The notes beneath the pieces are model-generated. The model worked only from the letters and a program-made list of their open reading frames with translations. It did no database searches and had not been told where the DNA came from. From Corynebacterium stercoris (GTDB lineage Bacteria > Actinomycetota > Actinomycetes > Mycobacteriales > Mycobacteriaceae), in assembly GCF_024160105.1 (NCBI RefSeq), contig NZ_JAMFTQ010000008.1:18959-82958 (forward strand): DNA of 64,000 nt, in the 5' to 3' direction. Shown here piece after piece: positions 8,244 through 18,107 of this stretch (positions are counted from its first letter, which is position 1; each line of letters begins with the position of its first letter). The position numbers and the translations under genes are program-made.

Positions 8244-9397
8244 AGCAGCTTGCCCAGCTCGAAGGCGAGGGTGTTGCCGCCCCAGTAGGCGATCTCGGAG
8301 GCGTGCTGCTGCAGCAGCTCCTTGGCCTCGGCCGGGTTCACCTGGCCGCGCAGCGCCTGCTCGCCGAGGCGGACCGCGTCCTGCTGCGCAGCCGCAGTGG
8401 CCTTGTCCAGCTCAGCACGCGGGTTGGGCAGCTCGTAGCCCGGGTTCGCGGCGAAGAACTCTTCGTCGTTCTTCGCAAACTCCACCGCGTTCGGCACGAA
8501 ATCCTCCGGCGCGGCGGTGGACTGGGTGACGGTGAAGTACTCGTTGACGTAGCCGTCCGGCGCGCCGGTGACATCCTCGATGATGCGGTCCACTGGCTGG
8601 GCCTTGCCCAGGGAGTGGCCGAACGCCTTCAGCGTGATCGAGGAGACGCCGAGGATCGCGCCGTCGCGCGGGTCGTAGTTCACGCCGCCGGAATCGCCCG
8701 GGGTGTAGTCGAGGCCGTAGCTGTACACGCCGTCACGGGTGCGTGCGAGCTGGGTGCCGCAGGTCCGTCCCGTGGTGCGGCCGTCCTTGCAGATGGGCTG
8801 GCCGAAGTTATCGATGGAGAACTCGCCCGGCGCCAGCGTGCGGAAATCGCGCACCGTGGTCAGCGCCACCGGCTCGCCCTTGGCTCCGCCGCGCACGTCC
8901 TGCGACTGGGTCAGTTTGGTGTCCACCACGCCGTTGTCGATGTGGACCACACCCCAGTCGTTCGTCCACACCGCCGAGTGCGGGTTGGAGAAGTCGTGCG
9001 CGCCGGGCAGCATCTGGGTGTGGGCGCCGGCCTCGCCGATCTTCACGTACTCGCCGTTGCGGGTGGCGTAGACCTCTTTCGCCAGCGGCTGCGTCCCCGG
9101 GACGGCGTTGACGCAGTGGGACACGGTGAGCATCACGCGCTGCTCGCCATTCGCGGTGCGCAGCATGCCGGTCGGGCCCTGCGAGCACGGGTACACAAAG
9201 TTGCTGCGCGGGACGTTGATTGTCTTGCCGGTGATATCCGTGAGGGTGGCCGGCGGGTTGGCGGGGAACATGCGCATCGGGCCGCCTGGTGCGGCCAGGG
9301 CTGGCTCGGCGGACGCGGCAGGAGCATTGACGACGGGGGAGATAACAGCTGCGGTAGCGGCGATGAGCGCCGCGGTGCGGGCGAAACGAGTGTGCAT
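8240..9397 (-). CDS. Secreted trypsin-like (S1) serine protease
   Basis: Protein of 385 residues. A basic start and hydrophobic segment ending AASAEPA form a signal peptide, so it is exported. The catalytic triad is visible as His in LTVSHCVN, Asp in NDWGVVH and Ser in TPGDSGG, the chymotrypsin order. A C-terminal region of about 100 residues after the protease domain is charged and alanine-rich and may contact the envelope. The ATG at 9397 has TAGGCT seven bases before it, so a leaderless transcript is likely. Convergent with mshA. Its natural substrate is unknown. Confidence 0.85.
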   Translation of the reverse strand: MHTRFARTAALIAATAAVISPVVNAPAASAEPALAAPGGPMRMFPANPPATLTDITGKTINVPRSNFVYPCSQGPTGMLRTANGEQRVMLTVSHCVNAVPGTQPLAKEVYATRNGEYVKIGEAGAHTQMLPGAHDFSNPHSAVWTNDWGVVHIDNGVVDTKLTQSQDVRGGAKGEPVALTTVRDFRTLAPGEFSIDNFGQPICKDGRTTGRTCGTQLARTRDGVYSYGLDYTPGDSGGVNYDPRDGAILGVSSITLKAFGHSLGKAQPVDRIIEDVTGAPDGYVNEYFTVTQSTAAPEDFVPNAVEFAKNDEEFFAANPGYELPNPRAELDKATAAAQQDAVRLGEQALRGQVNPAEAKELLQQHASEIAYWGGNTLAFELGKLL

Positions 9398-9477
9398 GCG
9401 GGAAAGCCTAGCGAGTGGTGCTGGGAAGCGTCGGAAAGCGAATGCCCACCTGCTGATTTCGTGGCATGCTTGGAGGT

Positions 9478-10224
9478 ATGGGTAACGGAAAACTGATCCT
9501 GGTCCGTCACGGACAGAGCAATTGGAACAAGTCCAACCAGTTCACCGGCTGGGTCGATGTGGACCTGACCGAGCAGGGTGAGCAGGAGGCCGTCAACGCC
9601 GGCAAGCTCATGGTGGAGAAGGATGTCCTGCCGGACATCGTGTTCACCTCGCTGCTGCGCCGCGCCATCCGCACCGCCAACATCGCGCTGAACGCAGCCG
9701 ACCGCCACTGGATCCCGGTGGAGCGCAACTGGCGCCTCAACGAGCGCCACTACGGCAAACTGCAGGGCTTGAACAAGGCTGAGATCCGCGAGGAGTTCGG
9801 CGAGGAGCAGTTCATGGAGTGGCGCCGCTCCTACGACACCCCGCCGCCGGAGATCGACCTGGACAACGAATACGCCCAGACCGATGACCCGCGCTACGCC
9901 TTCCTGCCCGAGGTGCCGCGCACCGAGTGCCTGAAGGACGTCGTCGAGCGTTTCCTGCCGTACTACATCGACAGCATTCTGCCGGAGGTGCTCGCCGGCA
10001 AGAACGTCATGGTGGCGGCGCACGGCAACTCCCTGCGCGCGCTGGTGAAGTACCTGGACAACATCTCCGACGAGGACATTGCCGGCCTGAACATCCCGAC
10101 CGGCATGCCGCTGGTGTACGAGTTCGACGAGCACGGCAAGGTGCTCAACCCGGGCGGCACCTACCTCGACCCGGAGGCTGCGGAGGCTGGCGCCGCCGCA
10201 GTGGCGAACCAGGGCCAGAAGTAG
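9478..10224 (+). CDS. gpmA: 2,3-bisphosphoglycerate-dependent phosphoglycerate mutase
   Basis: Interconverts 3- and 2-phosphoglycerate in glycolysis and gluconeogenesis. The 248-residue protein has the phospho-histidine motif [12 protein letters not shown], the [11 protein letters not shown] segment, ERHYGKLQG and the second histidine in [11 protein letters not shown]. Length equals that of dimeric enzymes of this class. GGAGG directly before the ATG is too close (two bases) to be a ribosome binding site; instead CATGCT lies seven bases upstream, the spacing of a leaderless promoter. This also fixes the start at 9478 rather than the ATG at 9466. Precedes senX3-regX3, as in mycobacteria. Confidence 0.96.
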   Translation: MGNGKLILVRHGQSNWNKSNQFTGWVDVDLTEQGEQEAVNAGKLMVEKDVLPDIVFTSLLRRAIRTANIALNAADRHWIPVERNWRLNERHYGKLQGLNKAEIREEFGEEQFMEWRRSYDTPPPEIDLDNEYAQTDDPRYAFLPEVPRTECLKDVVERFLPYYIDSILPEVLAGKNVMVAAHGNSLRALVKYLDNISDEDIAGLNIPTGMPLVYEFDEHGKVLNPGGTYLDPEAAEAGAAAVANQGQK

Positions 10225-10240
10225 GCGGCACGGGTAGCGC

Positions 10241-11422
10241 GTGACGCCGTACTTCGCCTTTGCCCTCGGTGTCGCGCTGACCGCGCTCGCCTACCCGCTG
10301 GTTCGGCGGTTCAACCGGTGGCGGGACCGCAACCGGGAGCACGACGGGGCCGAAGAAAGCCGGGTGAGCACCGTCAGCCAGCTGCTGCACCTGGCGGTGC
10401 AGGGCTCGCCCACCGGCATCGCGGTGATGGACCGCTCCGGGCGGGTGCTCATGTCTAACCCGCGGGCGCACGACATGTCGATCGTGCACGACCGCACCAT
10501 CAACCCCGAGGTGTGGGACACCGCGCTGGTCGCGTTCGAGGATTTGGAATCCCACACCATCGACTTGGATCTGCCCCGCCGCGCCACCGGCAGCCGCATC
10601 CGCAACGTGAGTGTGGTGGTCAAGCCGCTGGCGCTCACGCACAACTCCTACGTGATCGCGTACGCCAGCGACGAGTCCGAGAATGTGCGCATGGAGGCCG
10701 CGCGCCGCGACTTCGTCGCCAACGTCTCCCACGAGCTGAAGACCCCCGTCGGTGGCATCTCGCTGCTCGCGGAGGCGCTGATGGAGGACCCGGACGACCC
10801 GGAGCTGGTGGGCTACTTCGGCGAGAAGCTGGTCAAGGAATCGCACCGCATGGGCGAGATGATCACCGACCTGATCAGCCTCTCCAAGCTCCAGGGAGCC
10901 GAGGCCCTGCCGGAGATGTCGCCGGTGCGTATCGACGACGTGATCGACGACGCGATCGCACGCAACCAAGTCACCGCCGACAACCGCGAGATTTCCCTCA
11001 CGCGCGGCGCCCCGACCGGGCTCGAGGTGATGGGGGACCAGTCGCTGCTCACCGCGGCGGTGGCGAACCTGGTGAGCAACGCGATCAACTATTCCCCGAA
11101 CGGCCAGCCCGTGAGTATCACCCAGAAGGTGGTGCGCGACTCGGTGTTGCTGGTCCGCGTCACCGACCGCGGCATCGGCATCGCCCCGGAGGACCAGAAG
11201 CGCGTATTCGAGCGCTTCTACCGCGTGGACAAGGCGCGCTCCCGGTCGACGGGAGGCACCGGATTGGGCCTGGCTATTGTCAAGCACGTGGTGGCCAACC
11301 ACGGCGGTAATATCAAACTATGGTCTCGGCCCGGCACCGGGTCGACGTTCACCATCGAGCTGCCGATCTACCGGTCCGCGGCGGACACTGTCGAAGCCGC
11401 GGCTGCTGCGCAGGAAGGATAA
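10241..11422 (+). CDS. senX3: Sensor histidine kinase, SenX3 type
   Basis: Membrane kinase of 393 residues partnered with the adjacent RegX3. One N-terminal membrane segment (residues 4-20) is followed by a cytoplasmic PAS-like domain, a HisKA domain with the phospho-acceptor His164 in NVSHELKTP, and an ATPase domain with NLVSNAINYSP (N box), DRGIGIAPEDQ (G1), FERFYRVD (F box) and GTGLGLAIVK (G2). All catalytic motifs are intact. In related actinobacteria this pair responds to phosphate limitation. The GTG at 10241 follows gpmA by 16 bases. The lack of an extracytoplasmic sensor domain is typical of SenX3. Confidence 0.9.
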   Translation: MTPYFAFALGVALTALAYPLVRRFNRWRDRNREHDGAEESRVSTVSQLLHLAVQGSPTGIAVMDRSGRVLMSNPRAHDMSIVHDRTINPEVWDTALVAFEDLESHTIDLDLPRRATGSRIRNVSVVVKPLALTHNSYVIAYASDESENVRMEAARRDFVANVSHELKTPVGGISLLAEALMEDPDDPELVGYFGEKLVKESHRMGEMITDLISLSKLQGAEALPEMSPVRIDDVIDDAIARNQVTADNREISLTRGAPTGLEVMGDQSLLTAAVANLVSNAINYSPNGQPVSITQKVVRDSVLLVRVTDRGIGIAPEDQKRVFERFYRVDKARSRSTGGTGLGLAIVKHVVANHGGNIKLWSRPGTGSTFTIELPIYRSAADTVEAAAAAQEG

Positions 11423-11428
11423 GTACGG

Positions 11429-12118
11429 ATGACGACAATTCTTATCGTTGAAGACGAAGAATCGCTTGCCGAGCCGCTGGCGTACTTGCTGCGTAAAGAG
11501 GGGTTTGAGACGCTCATCGCCCCAGACGGCCCGAACGCGTTGGAGCAGTTCGCCGGAGAAACCGTCGACCTCGTCCTGCTCGATCTGATGCTGCCGGGCA
11601 TGAGCGGCACCGACGTGTGCCGCAAGCTGCGCGCCGAGTCCGACGTGCCCATCATCATGGTCACGGCCCGCGACAGCGAGATTGACAAGGTTGTGGGCCT
11701 GGAGCTGGGTGCCGACGATTACGTGACCAAGCCCTACTCCACCCGCGAGTTGGTGGCCCGCATCCGCGCCGTGCTGCGCCGCGGCCCCGAGGTGGAGGAT
11801 GTCGAGGACTTCGACGACCAGATCCTCGAGGGCGGCCGCGTCAAGATGGACGTGGAGCGCCACACCGTGCTTGTCGACGGGCAGCCGGTGGCCATGCCGC
11901 TCAAGGAGTTCGACCTCCTCGAGTACCTGATGCGCAACGCCGGTCGCGTGCTCACCCGCGGCCAGCTCATCGACCGCATCTGGGGTGCCGATTACGTCGG
12001 CGACACGAAGACGCTGGACGTGCACGTCAAGCGCCTGCGCACCAAGATCGAGAAGGAGCCCTCCCGCCCCCGCCAGCTGGTGACGGTGCGCGGTTTGGGC
12101 TACAAGTTCGAGGCGTAA
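11429..12118 (+). CDS. regX3: Response regulator RegX3, OmpR family
   Basis: Protein of 229 residues: receiver domain with the acidic pair in VEDEES, phospho-acceptor Asp52 in LLDLMLPG, Thr in VTARDS and Lys in YVTKPYS, followed by a winged-helix DNA-binding domain ending [11 protein letters not shown]. It starts six bases after senX3, with GGAAGG upstream, so the pair is co-transcribed. The last 19 bases overlap the convergent cysteine-rich gene. Confidence 0.93.
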   Translation: MTTILIVEDEESLAEPLAYLLRKEGFETLIAPDGPNALEQFAGETVDLVLLDLMLPGMSGTDVCRKLRAESDVPIIMVTARDSEIDKVVGLELGADDYVTKPYSTRELVARIRAVLRRGPEVEDVEDFDDQILEGGRVKMDVERHTVLVDGQPVAMPLKEFDLLEYLMRNAGRVLTRGQLIDRIWGADYVGDTKTLDVHVKRLRTKIEKEPSRPRQLVTVRGLGYKFEA

Positions 12119-12987
12119 GCAGCCGGGTGGGTGGCTTTCACCTCCGCTGGCAGGGCCGCCCGCGCGTCGCAGTGCTTCGCCAGCACATCGTAAGGCTTAT
12201 CGCCGATTAGGGCGATGAGCTCGTTTTTCATTGACTTGTAGACGGGTTGGATGCTGCCGTCGGCACGCGGTGCGTGGCAGGAGGGATCCGCGGTGCACCA
12301 CCAGTCGAAGTCTTCGCCTCCGCCGCCCCACTGCCGACGGTCGTATTCTCCGATCGTCGTGCGGAGAATTTCCTGACCGTCGGAACGCTCCTGCCATTCG
12401 TCTTCGCGCGAGAACGGCACCTGCCAGCACACCTCGGGCTTCGAGCCGACGAGCGGAGCACCCGAATCCATCGCCCACTGGTGCAGCGCGCACCCCGGGC
12501 CAGTCTCGGCGCCCTCGCGGTTGGCGAAGATGCACGCGCCGTCGACCACCAGGGTTTTCAGATTCGGCTCGTCTTCGTCGTCGAACTCCAGCCACGGCTC
12601 GAGGATCACTGGATCGGCGTTGGCGATGTAGGAATCCACGTCGTCGGGGCGCAGCTGCCAGTAGCGTGCGGGCATCTCGGCGACGGCGTTATAGAGGTCG
12701 TCCCGGTCCGTCTCGTCGGACAGGTATGCCCCGTGGATGCAGCAGCCCACGACGGGCAGGGACGCGTCGATGCCGTGGCACTGCGGGGTGCCGAAACGGC
12801 AGGACCATGTCGACTCCGCCCAGGTGAGGTCGATGGAGAAGTAGTGGTGGGGGTCCTCCGGGTGCACGAACTCGAACCACTCGCGCGGGAAATCCGGGGT
12901 GGTCTCTCGCCCCGCGAGGATTGACTTTCCCGCAGGAGACTCTGCGGGAAATCCAAGGAAAACCGGTTTCGGGGCAGGTGAATTCAC
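12100..12987 (-). CDS. Conserved cysteine-rich protein, possible metal or Fe-S binder
   Basis: Protein of 295 residues that I do not recognise with confidence. Cysteines are clustered in [23 protein letters not shown] and GACIFAN...[10 protein letters not shown], with further Cys in WWCTADPSC. This layout resembles YkgJ/DUF3109-type proteins, which coordinate a metal or cluster, but that is inference. There is no signal peptide. It begins with GTG at 12987; TACTGT (12999-12994) lies six bases before it, and ppx starts divergently 33 bases away. The 3' end overlaps regX3 by 19 bases on the opposite strand. Confidence 0.7.
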   Translation of the reverse strand: MNSPAPKPVFLGFPAESPAGKSILAGRETTPDFPREWFEFVHPEDPHHYFSIDLTWAESTWSCRFGTPQCHGIDASLPVVGCCIHGAYLSDETDRDDLYNAVAEMPARYWQLRPDDVDSYIANADPVILEPWLEFDDEDEPNLKTLVVDGACIFANREGAETGPGCALHQWAMDSGAPLVGSKPEVCWQVPFSREDEWQERSDGQEILRTTIGEYDRRQWGGGGEDFDWWCTADPSCHAPRADGSIQPVYKSMKNELIALIGDKPYDVLAKHCDARAALPAEVKATHPAAYASNL

Positions 12988-13020
12988 ACTTTGGCACAGT
13001 AGACCCGTTACTCTGGCGGT

Positions 13021-13980
13021 GTGCGTTTAGGTGTATTGGATGTAGGCAGCAACACCGTCCACTTGGTGGCGGTGGATGCCAAAGCCGGTGGCCGCCCCAC
13101 CCCGATGTCGGACTGGAAGCAGCCTCTGCGCCTCGTCGAGCTGTTGGACAAGGACGGCAACATCGAAGATAAGGGCGTCGACAAGCTCATCGACGCCGTT
13201 GAAGAGGCCGGCGACCTCGCCAACAACCTGAAGTGCGAGCAATTCCTCGCCTTCGCCACCTCCGCGGTTCGCTCCGCGACGAACTCCGACGACGTGCTCA
13301 AGCGTGTGGAGAAGAAAACCGGCGTGCGTCTGCGCGTACTTACCGGCGAAGAAGAGGCCAAGCTGACGTTCCTCGCGGCGCGCCGCTGGTACGGCTGGTC
13401 CGCCGGCCGCATCACCAACCTGGACATCGGCGGCGGCTCGCTCGAAATGTCCACCGGTACCGAGGAACTTCCGGATCTCGCCGTCTCGCTTGACCTCGGC
13501 GCAGGCCGCCTGACCCACGAGTGGTTCGACACCGACCCGCCGGAGCGCAAGAAAATCAACCTGCTGCGGGACTTCATCGACGCAGAGCTCGCCGGCCCCG
13601 CCGAGCAGTTCAAGGCGATCGGCGGCGACACTGCCCTGGCAGTGGGTACGTCGAAGACCTTCCGCTCTCTAGCCCGCCTGACCGGTGCGGCCCCGTCTTC
13701 CGCTGGCCCGTACGTGAAGCGCACCCTGACCGCGCCGGGTTTGCGCCAGCTGATCGCGTTCATCTCCCGCATGACCGCCGCCGACCGCGCGGAGCTCGAG
13801 GGCATCAACTCTGATCGCTCCCACCAGATTGTCGCCGGCGCTTTGGTCGCCGAAGCCGCGATGCGCGCCTTAAATATTGATAAATTGGAAATTTGTCCGT
13901 GGGCGCTGCGCGAAGGCGTAGTTCTGAAGTGGATCGACCAAGACCACGGCCAGGGCGACAACAAAGGAGACGATGCCTGA
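13021..13980 (+). CDS. ppx: Exopolyphosphatase / pppGpp phosphatase family protein
   Basis: Ppx/GppA family ASKHA-fold phosphatase of 319 residues, hydrolysing terminal phosphate from polyphosphate (or pppGpp). Motifs: [13 protein letters not shown] near the N-terminus, [22 protein letters not shown], and [11 protein letters not shown] for phosphate binding. The short form without a C-terminal HD-like extension corresponds to the PPX1 type of mycobacteria (Rv0496). Starts at GTG 13021 with TACTCT six bases upstream. It overlaps the next gene by one base (TGATG). Confidence 0.9.
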   Translation: MRLGVLDVGSNTVHLVAVDAKAGGRPTPMSDWKQPLRLVELLDKDGNIEDKGVDKLIDAVEEAGDLANNLKCEQFLAFATSAVRSATNSDDVLKRVEKKTGVRLRVLTGEEEAKLTFLAARRWYGWSAGRITNLDIGGGSLEMSTGTEELPDLAVSLDLGAGRLTHEWFDTDPPERKKINLLRDFIDAELAGPAEQFKAIGGDTALAVGTSKTFRSLARLTGAAPSSAGPYVKRTLTAPGLRQLIAFISRMTAADRAELEGINSDRSHQIVAGALVAEAAMRALNIDKLEICPWALREGVVLKWIDQDHGQGDNKGDDA

Positions 13981-15032
13981 TGGCTGAGAACAAGCAGCTC
14001 ACCGTCGCGGAAATCCTGGCCAAGGCGCAGCAGGATAACCCGGAGGCGGGCAAGCGCCGCCGTCGCCGCCGCAGTCTCGAGGAGGGCGGTGTCTCCGTCG
14101 CCGAACTCACCGGCTCCCTCAAGAAGGTTGACGCCTGCCCCGTCGAGCCGAAGCACTCGAGCGTGCCCATCGACGGCCCCGAACCTGCCGCGCCGGTAAA
14201 GCCGGCTGCACCGGAAGCTGCGAAGCCGGCGTCGACGAGGATCACTCCACCCAAACCGGCCGCGGCGAAGCCGGAAGCTGCGAAGCCGGCTGAGGCTAAG
14301 ACCACTGCCACCAAACCCGCGGCCCCCAAGGCCGCCGAGACTCAGCCCGCTGTGGTGAAGGTCGAGGTTGAGAAACCCACCGTCGAAAAGCAGCCCGCCC
14401 CGAAGCCTTTCCCGAAGCCCGAGGCGAAGAAGCCTGCCGCCCCGAAAGCAGAGGCCGAGGACAAGACCGTCGTGATGAAGGCGGTCAAGGACCGCCCCGC
14501 GGATGCCGAGAAGCCGGCGGACACTGCGAAGCTCGCCGCGCCGACTCCCGCCGCGGCGAAGCCGACTGAGACCAAGCCGACCGCGACCAAACCGGCTCCG
14601 GCGAAGCAGGAGGAATCGTTCGACCCGTTCGCGGAGGATTTCGTCGAGGTCAAACCGGAGGGCACGTTCGAGCGCGACTTCGAGCGCGACCCGAAGGACG
14701 AGCCGGCTGCGGCAGAGCCTGTTGTCGTGCGCGAGCGCGAGAAACTGGACACGGTGCCGGCGGATGAGATCGAGATCGAGGAAGATTCGATCAACCCGAT
14801 TGTGCTGGTACTGCTCGTGTTCCTCGGCGTGGTCGTGGGCATCCTCGGATTCCTGCTGTTCCAGTGGGTGTGGGCGAACACCTCGGCAATCGTTGCCGCG
14901 ATCATCGCGGCTGTCGTCGTCGCCGGCGTGGTGTTCGGCGTGCGCGCGATGCGCACGGGCCGCGACGGCCTCACGATGACGCTCGCAGGCCTCGCCGCAG
15001 CAGTCGCGGCGTTCGGTCCTGCGCTGCTCTAG
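13980..15032 (+). CDS. Proline/alanine/lysine-rich membrane protein
   Basis: Protein of 350 residues homologous in position to mycobacterial Rv0497. The N-terminal 30 residues are conserved-looking ([18 protein letters not shown]) and are followed by RRRRRR, then about 200 residues of low-complexity Ala-Pro-Lys repeats, an acidic stretch and two or three C-terminal membrane segments (from about residue 268). A 19-base direct repeat (CGGAAGCTGCGAAGCCGGC near 14212 and 14272) shows the repeats are recent. The start ATG overlaps the ppx stop. An envelope-anchoring role is plausible but not shown. Confidence 0.8.
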   Translation: MAENKQLTVAEILAKAQQDNPEAGKRRRRRRSLEEGGVSVAELTGSLKKVDACPVEPKHSSVPIDGPEPAAPVKPAAPEAAKPASTRITPPKPAAAKPEAAKPAEAKTTATKPAAPKAAETQPAVVKVEVEKPTVEKQPAPKPFPKPEAKKPAAPKAEAEDKTVVMKAVKDRPADAEKPADTAKLAAPTPAAAKPTETKPTATKPAPAKQEESFDPFAEDFVEVKPEGTFERDFERDPKDEPAAAEPVVVREREKLDTVPADEIEIEEDSINPIVLVLLVFLGVVVGILGFLLFQWVWANTSAIVAAIIAAVVVAGVVFGVRAMRTGRDGLTMTLAGLAAAVAAFGPALL

Positions 15033-15088
15033 GAGCTCAACGCACCGTCACTGCCCGTTTTTCGCCCCCGAGTCTTAGGCTTAAGGGC

Positions 15089-15901
15089 ATGGAGAAAATT
15101 GCAATCATCGGCGCCGGCAACATCGGCGAGGCGCTGATCGCGGCGTTGGTCGGTGCGGGCACGGATCCGCAGACTATCGTCGCCACGAACCGCTCCGCGG
15201 AGCGCTCCCAGCAGCTGGCGGACCGCTACGGCATCGAAACCGCCGAGGACAACCGCCAGGCCGCGACGGATGCGGACATGGTGGTGCTGTGCGTGAAGCC
15301 GGCGCAAGTGCCGGACTTGCTCGACGAGATCGGCGAGGTAATCGCCGCGGCCGATGTGCACACAGTGATCGTCTCGATGGCAGCCGGCGTCACCCTCACC
15401 ACAATGGAAGAGGTCGTGCCCGCGGCCGGCGCGCCGATCGTGCGCGTCATGGCGAACACCCCGATGCTGGTTGGCAAGGGCGTGCTCGCGGTCGCGTACG
15501 GACGCTACGTCGCGAACGATCAGCGCGAGGCCGTGCGCGAGGTGCTCGCCACGGCTGGGCACGTGGTCGAGGTAGAGGAATCCCAGCTCAGCGCGGTGAC
15601 CGCCCTTTCAGGCTCCGGCCCGGCGTACTACTTCCTACTCACTGAGGCGCTCATCGACGCCGGCGTGTCCCTCGGTCTGCCCCGCGATCTGGCGAGCGAG
15701 CTGGCCCGCGCCACGGCCGCGGGTGCCGGCGCGATGCTGGAGCAGAAGTCGGATCCGGTGGCGCTCCGGGCGGGGGTGTCTTCCCCGGCGGGTACGACGG
15801 TCGCGGCGATCCGGGAGCTCGAGGAGTCCGGGCTGCGGGGCGCCGTGTACCGGGCGACGGAGGCGTGCAGCAAGCGTGCCGACGAGCTCTCGCAACGCTA
15901 G
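15089..15901 (+). CDS. proC: Pyrroline-5-carboxylate reductase
   Basis: Last step of proline synthesis: NAD(P)H-dependent reduction of pyrroline-5-carboxylate. The 270-residue protein has the Rossmann motif IIGAGNIGEALIAAL, the AVTALSGSGPAYYF active-site segment and the C-terminal VSSPAGTTVAAIRELEESG signature. Length is typical. The ATG at 15089 is preceded at seven bases by TAGGCT (15076-15081), so it is probably leaderless and independently transcribed. Confidence 0.96.
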   Translation: MEKIAIIGAGNIGEALIAALVGAGTDPQTIVATNRSAERSQQLADRYGIETAEDNRQAATDADMVVLCVKPAQVPDLLDEIGEVIAAADVHTVIVSMAAGVTLTTMEEVVPAAGAPIVRVMANTPMLVGKGVLAVAYGRYVANDQREAVREVLATAGHVVEVEESQLSAVTALSGSGPAYYFLLTEALIDAGVSLGLPRDLASELARATAAGAGAMLEQKSDPVALRAGVSSPAGTTVAAIRELEESGLRGAVYRATEACSKRADELSQR

Positions 15902-16074
15902 TCACATCCGATATCAGGAGAAAACACCAGCGAACTTTCAGCACTTTGTAAAAACAATGCCACTTAAGTCGCGACTGGCCCACCATTCACGCTAGGCTTG
16001 TTCAAGCACGTGCGTGTCCGTCCTGTGGGAGGGGAAGCCTACAGCGCGTTGACGTGCGAAAGGTTAAGTTAACA

Positions 16075-16266
16075 ATGGCCAATGATGAAAAGGGCAAGTT
16101 CCTTACAGTTGCGGAAGTCGCGGAGATCATGCGCGTTTCCAAGATGACCGTGTACAGGCTTGTGCACTCCGGCGAGCTGCCGGCAGTCCGTGTGGGCCGC
16201 TCGTTCCGCGTCAGCGAATCAGCAGTGGGCGAATACCTGGAGTCCTCCGTCTACGACGTTGGATAG
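16075..16266 (+). CDS. Small helix-turn-helix DNA-binding protein (excisionase/BldC-like)
   Basis: Protein of 63 residues: FLTVAEVAEIMRVSKMTVYR followed by LPAVRVGRSFRV, a MerR/excisionase-type winged helix of the BldC/Rv0500A group. Members bind DNA cooperatively; here it is not linked to an integrase, so the excisionase label is historical. The ATG at 16075 is preferred over the in-frame ATG at 16054 because the alignment to the family begins at MANDEKG and AAAGG lies upstream. It is followed by a strong terminator and then the bS22 gene, the same order as in mycobacteria. Confidence 0.85.
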   Translation: MANDEKGKFLTVAEVAEIMRVSKMTVYRLVHSGELPAVRVGRSFRVSESAVGEYLESSVYDVG

Positions 16267-16301
16267 TTTCCGCCAGGAGCACGTGCAACGCAGCTGTAGC
16301 G

Positions 16302-16341
16302 CCGGCGCCGTCCCGTAACGGGGATGGCGCCGGACTTTTTT
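16302..16341 (+). terminator. Intrinsic terminator after the HTH gene
   Basis: CCGGCGCC (16302-16309) pairs with GGCGCCGG (16326-16333), the inner GTCCCG/CGGGGAT extends the stem, and a TTTTTT tract follows. Confidence 0.85.
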
Positions 16342-16498
16342 GTGCTCACTTCGGCGGGCTGTATGCTTTAGACCATTCTTGCTCGCGCGGCTTGGGCGAG
16401 TGTGCACCTCGGCCGAGCAATCGCGGTTCGGGTAACCGGCCGCCGCTTCACGCGCAGGCGAACAAGTACATGTACCTAGAGAGAAACGAGGCAACCCC

Positions 16499-16600
16499 AT
16501 GGGTTCTGTGATCAAGAAGCGCCGCAAGCGCATGTCCAAGAAGAAGCACCGCAAGATGCTCCGCCGCACTCGCGTGCAGCGTCGTAAGCTTGGCAAGTAA
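16499..16600 (+). CDS. Small ribosomal protein bS22 (AURKAIP1/COX24 domain)
   Basis: A 33-residue, extremely basic protein: [19 protein letters not shown]... ending RRKLGK. It matches the actinobacterial protein first annotated as Rv0500B and later found as bS22 near the decoding centre of the mycobacterial small subunit. It is too short for most gene finders. GAGAGAAACGAGG lies upstream of the ATG. A TATGCT -10-like hexamer at about 16361 could start its transcript, giving a leader of roughly 130 bases. Confidence 0.88.
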   Translation: MGSVIKKRRKRMSKKKHRKMLRRTRVQRRKLGK

Positions 16601-16620
16601 GCCTCGCAGCACTCATTCAA

Positions 16621-16657
16621 GGTCCGTGCCGGTCACCCCGGCTGCGGGCCTTTTGTG
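16621..16657 (+). terminator. Intrinsic terminator after bS22
   Basis: GGTCCGTGCCGG pairs imperfectly with CCGGCTGCGGGCC around a TCACC loop and is followed by TTTTGTGTTTT. Confidence 0.75.
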
Positions 16658-16780
16658 TTTTCGCAGGTTAGGGTGGGCAAAGAGCGGGGGAGGTTTCCGG
16701 GGTACGTCGCCATGCAAGACATTTGCCACTTAAAATAGATCGTAGGTAACTGTCCTCGACACCTCCGAAAGGACCCTCAC

Positions 16781-18097
16781 GTGACCACCGCGAACAACCC
16801 GCAGAACACCCCGCACAAGGACCCGAGCGAGATCTTCCAGCCCACCACTCTCGGCAAGGTGGAGCTGCGCAACCACTTCATCAAGGCCGCCACCTCCGAG
16901 GGCCGTTCCCCGGACGGCAAGGTCACCGATGAGCTCATCGCGTACCACGAGGGCTTCGCCGCCGGCGGCATCGGCATGACCACCCTGGCGTACTGCGCCA
17001 CCTCCCCGCGCGGCTTCTCCGCCCCGGGCCAGATCCTCATGGAGCGCGACTCCCTGCCGGGCCTGAAGGACTTCACCGCCACCATGCACGCGCACGGCGC
17101 AAAGGCGTCCGCGCAGCTGGGCCACGCCGGCCCGGTGGCCACCCGCCCGCTGATCGGCGAGACCCCGTGGGCGCCGAGCAAGTTCATCAACCCGACCAGC
17201 TTCAACTACTGCAAGGGCATTTCCAAGAACGAGATTAACCAGGCGATCCGCGAGTTCGCCGACGCCGCCGAGCTGGCTGCCGAGGCCGGCTTCGATGCCC
17301 TCGAGCTGCACTTCGGCCACCTCTACCTGCCGTCGTCGTTCCTGTCCGCGTGGATCAACCGCCGCGACGACGAGTACGGCGGCAACATTGAGAACCGCTC
17401 CCGCTTCGTCCGCGAGATCTCCACTGCCGTGAAGGAGCGCGTGGGCGATGACGTCGCCATCATCGCCAAGATGTCCATGACCGACGGCATCCCGGGCTCC
17501 ATCATCCTGCCGGATTCCCTGCAGACTGCTCAGATGCTGGACGCCGACGGCAACGTCGATGCCATCCTGCTCACCCAGGGTTCCTCCGTGCTGCGCCAGA
17601 TGTGGCTGTTCCGCGGTGACGTGCCGGTGGACGGCTTCGCCCAGCACATGCCGTTCCCGTTCAACGTGGGTGTGAAGATGTTCGGCAAGCCGATGCTGGG
17701 CAACTTCCCGTACGAGGACATGTACATGTACAAGGATGCCCGCCAGTTCCTGGACAAGGTGAAGAACTCGAAGCTGATCCTGCTCGGCGGCCTGACCCAG
17801 CGCGAGCACTTCGAGAAGGGCTACGCGGAGGGCTTCGAGTTCTTCGAGATCGGCCGCGCGCTGCTGCGTGAGCCGGACATGATTCAGAAGATCGCTGCGA
17901 ACCCGCAGTATCAGACGCTGTGCGACCACAACAACTACTGCATGCCGTCCGTGTTCGGCCGCACCCACTGCGTCTACTCGCCGGACTACGCGGCCACCCC
18001 GGCTGACCGTCAGATCCGTCCGGACGAGACCGCGTCCGCAACCGGCTCCATGTACGACGGCATGAGCGCCAAGGAGAAGGCAAAGTACGGCATGTAG
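16781..18097 (+). CDS. Old-yellow-enzyme-type NADH:flavin oxidoreductase
   Basis: FMN-dependent oxidoreductase of 438 residues with a TIM-barrel pattern: IFQPTTLGKVELRNHFIKAAT at the start, AQLGHAGP, ALELHFGHLYLPSSFLS (active-site His pair region), RRDDEYGGNIENRSRF, and the C-terminal CDHNNYCMPSVF cysteines. Such enzymes reduce activated double bonds; some large relatives also bind a 4Fe-4S cluster, but the full cluster motif is not evident. It has a GTG start and AAAGGA upstream. It is flanked by convergent serB1 and has its own promoter region, with a TAAAAT tract at 16731. The physiological substrate is unknown. Confidence 0.85.
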   Translation: MTTANNPQNTPHKDPSEIFQPTTLGKVELRNHFIKAATSEGRSPDGKVTDELIAYHEGFAAGGIGMTTLAYCATSPRGFSAPGQILMERDSLPGLKDFTATMHAHGAKASAQLGHAGPVATRPLIGETPWAPSKFINPTSFNYCKGISKNEINQAIREFADAAELAAEAGFDALELHFGHLYLPSSFLSAWINRRDDEYGGNIENRSRFVREISTAVKERVGDDVAIIAKMSMTDGIPGSIILPDSLQTAQMLDADGNVDAILLTQGSSVLRQMWLFRGDVPVDGFAQHMPFPFNVGVKMFGKPMLGNFPYEDMYMYKDARQFLDKVKNSKLILLGGLTQREHFEKGYAEGFEFFEIGRALLREPDMIQKIAANPQYQTLCDHNNYCMPSVFGRTHCVYSPDYAATPADRQIRPDETASATGSMYDGMSAKEKAKYGM

Positions 18098-18107
18098 GTC
18101 GCAGGCG

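Noticed and set aside
9471..9477. GGAGG just before gpmA as a ribosome binding site
   Set aside because: It is only two bases from the ATG; the CATGCT hexamer seven bases upstream explains the start better as leaderless.
14161..14460. CRISPR-like regular repeats in the Ala-Pro-Lys region
   Set aside because: The repeats are in-frame codons of a low-complexity protein without constant repeat length or spacers; no cas genes occur.
16054..16266. Integrated element suggested by an excisionase-type protein
   Set aside because: No integrase, attachment repeat or composition shift is present, and the gene sits at the same place in mycobacteria.
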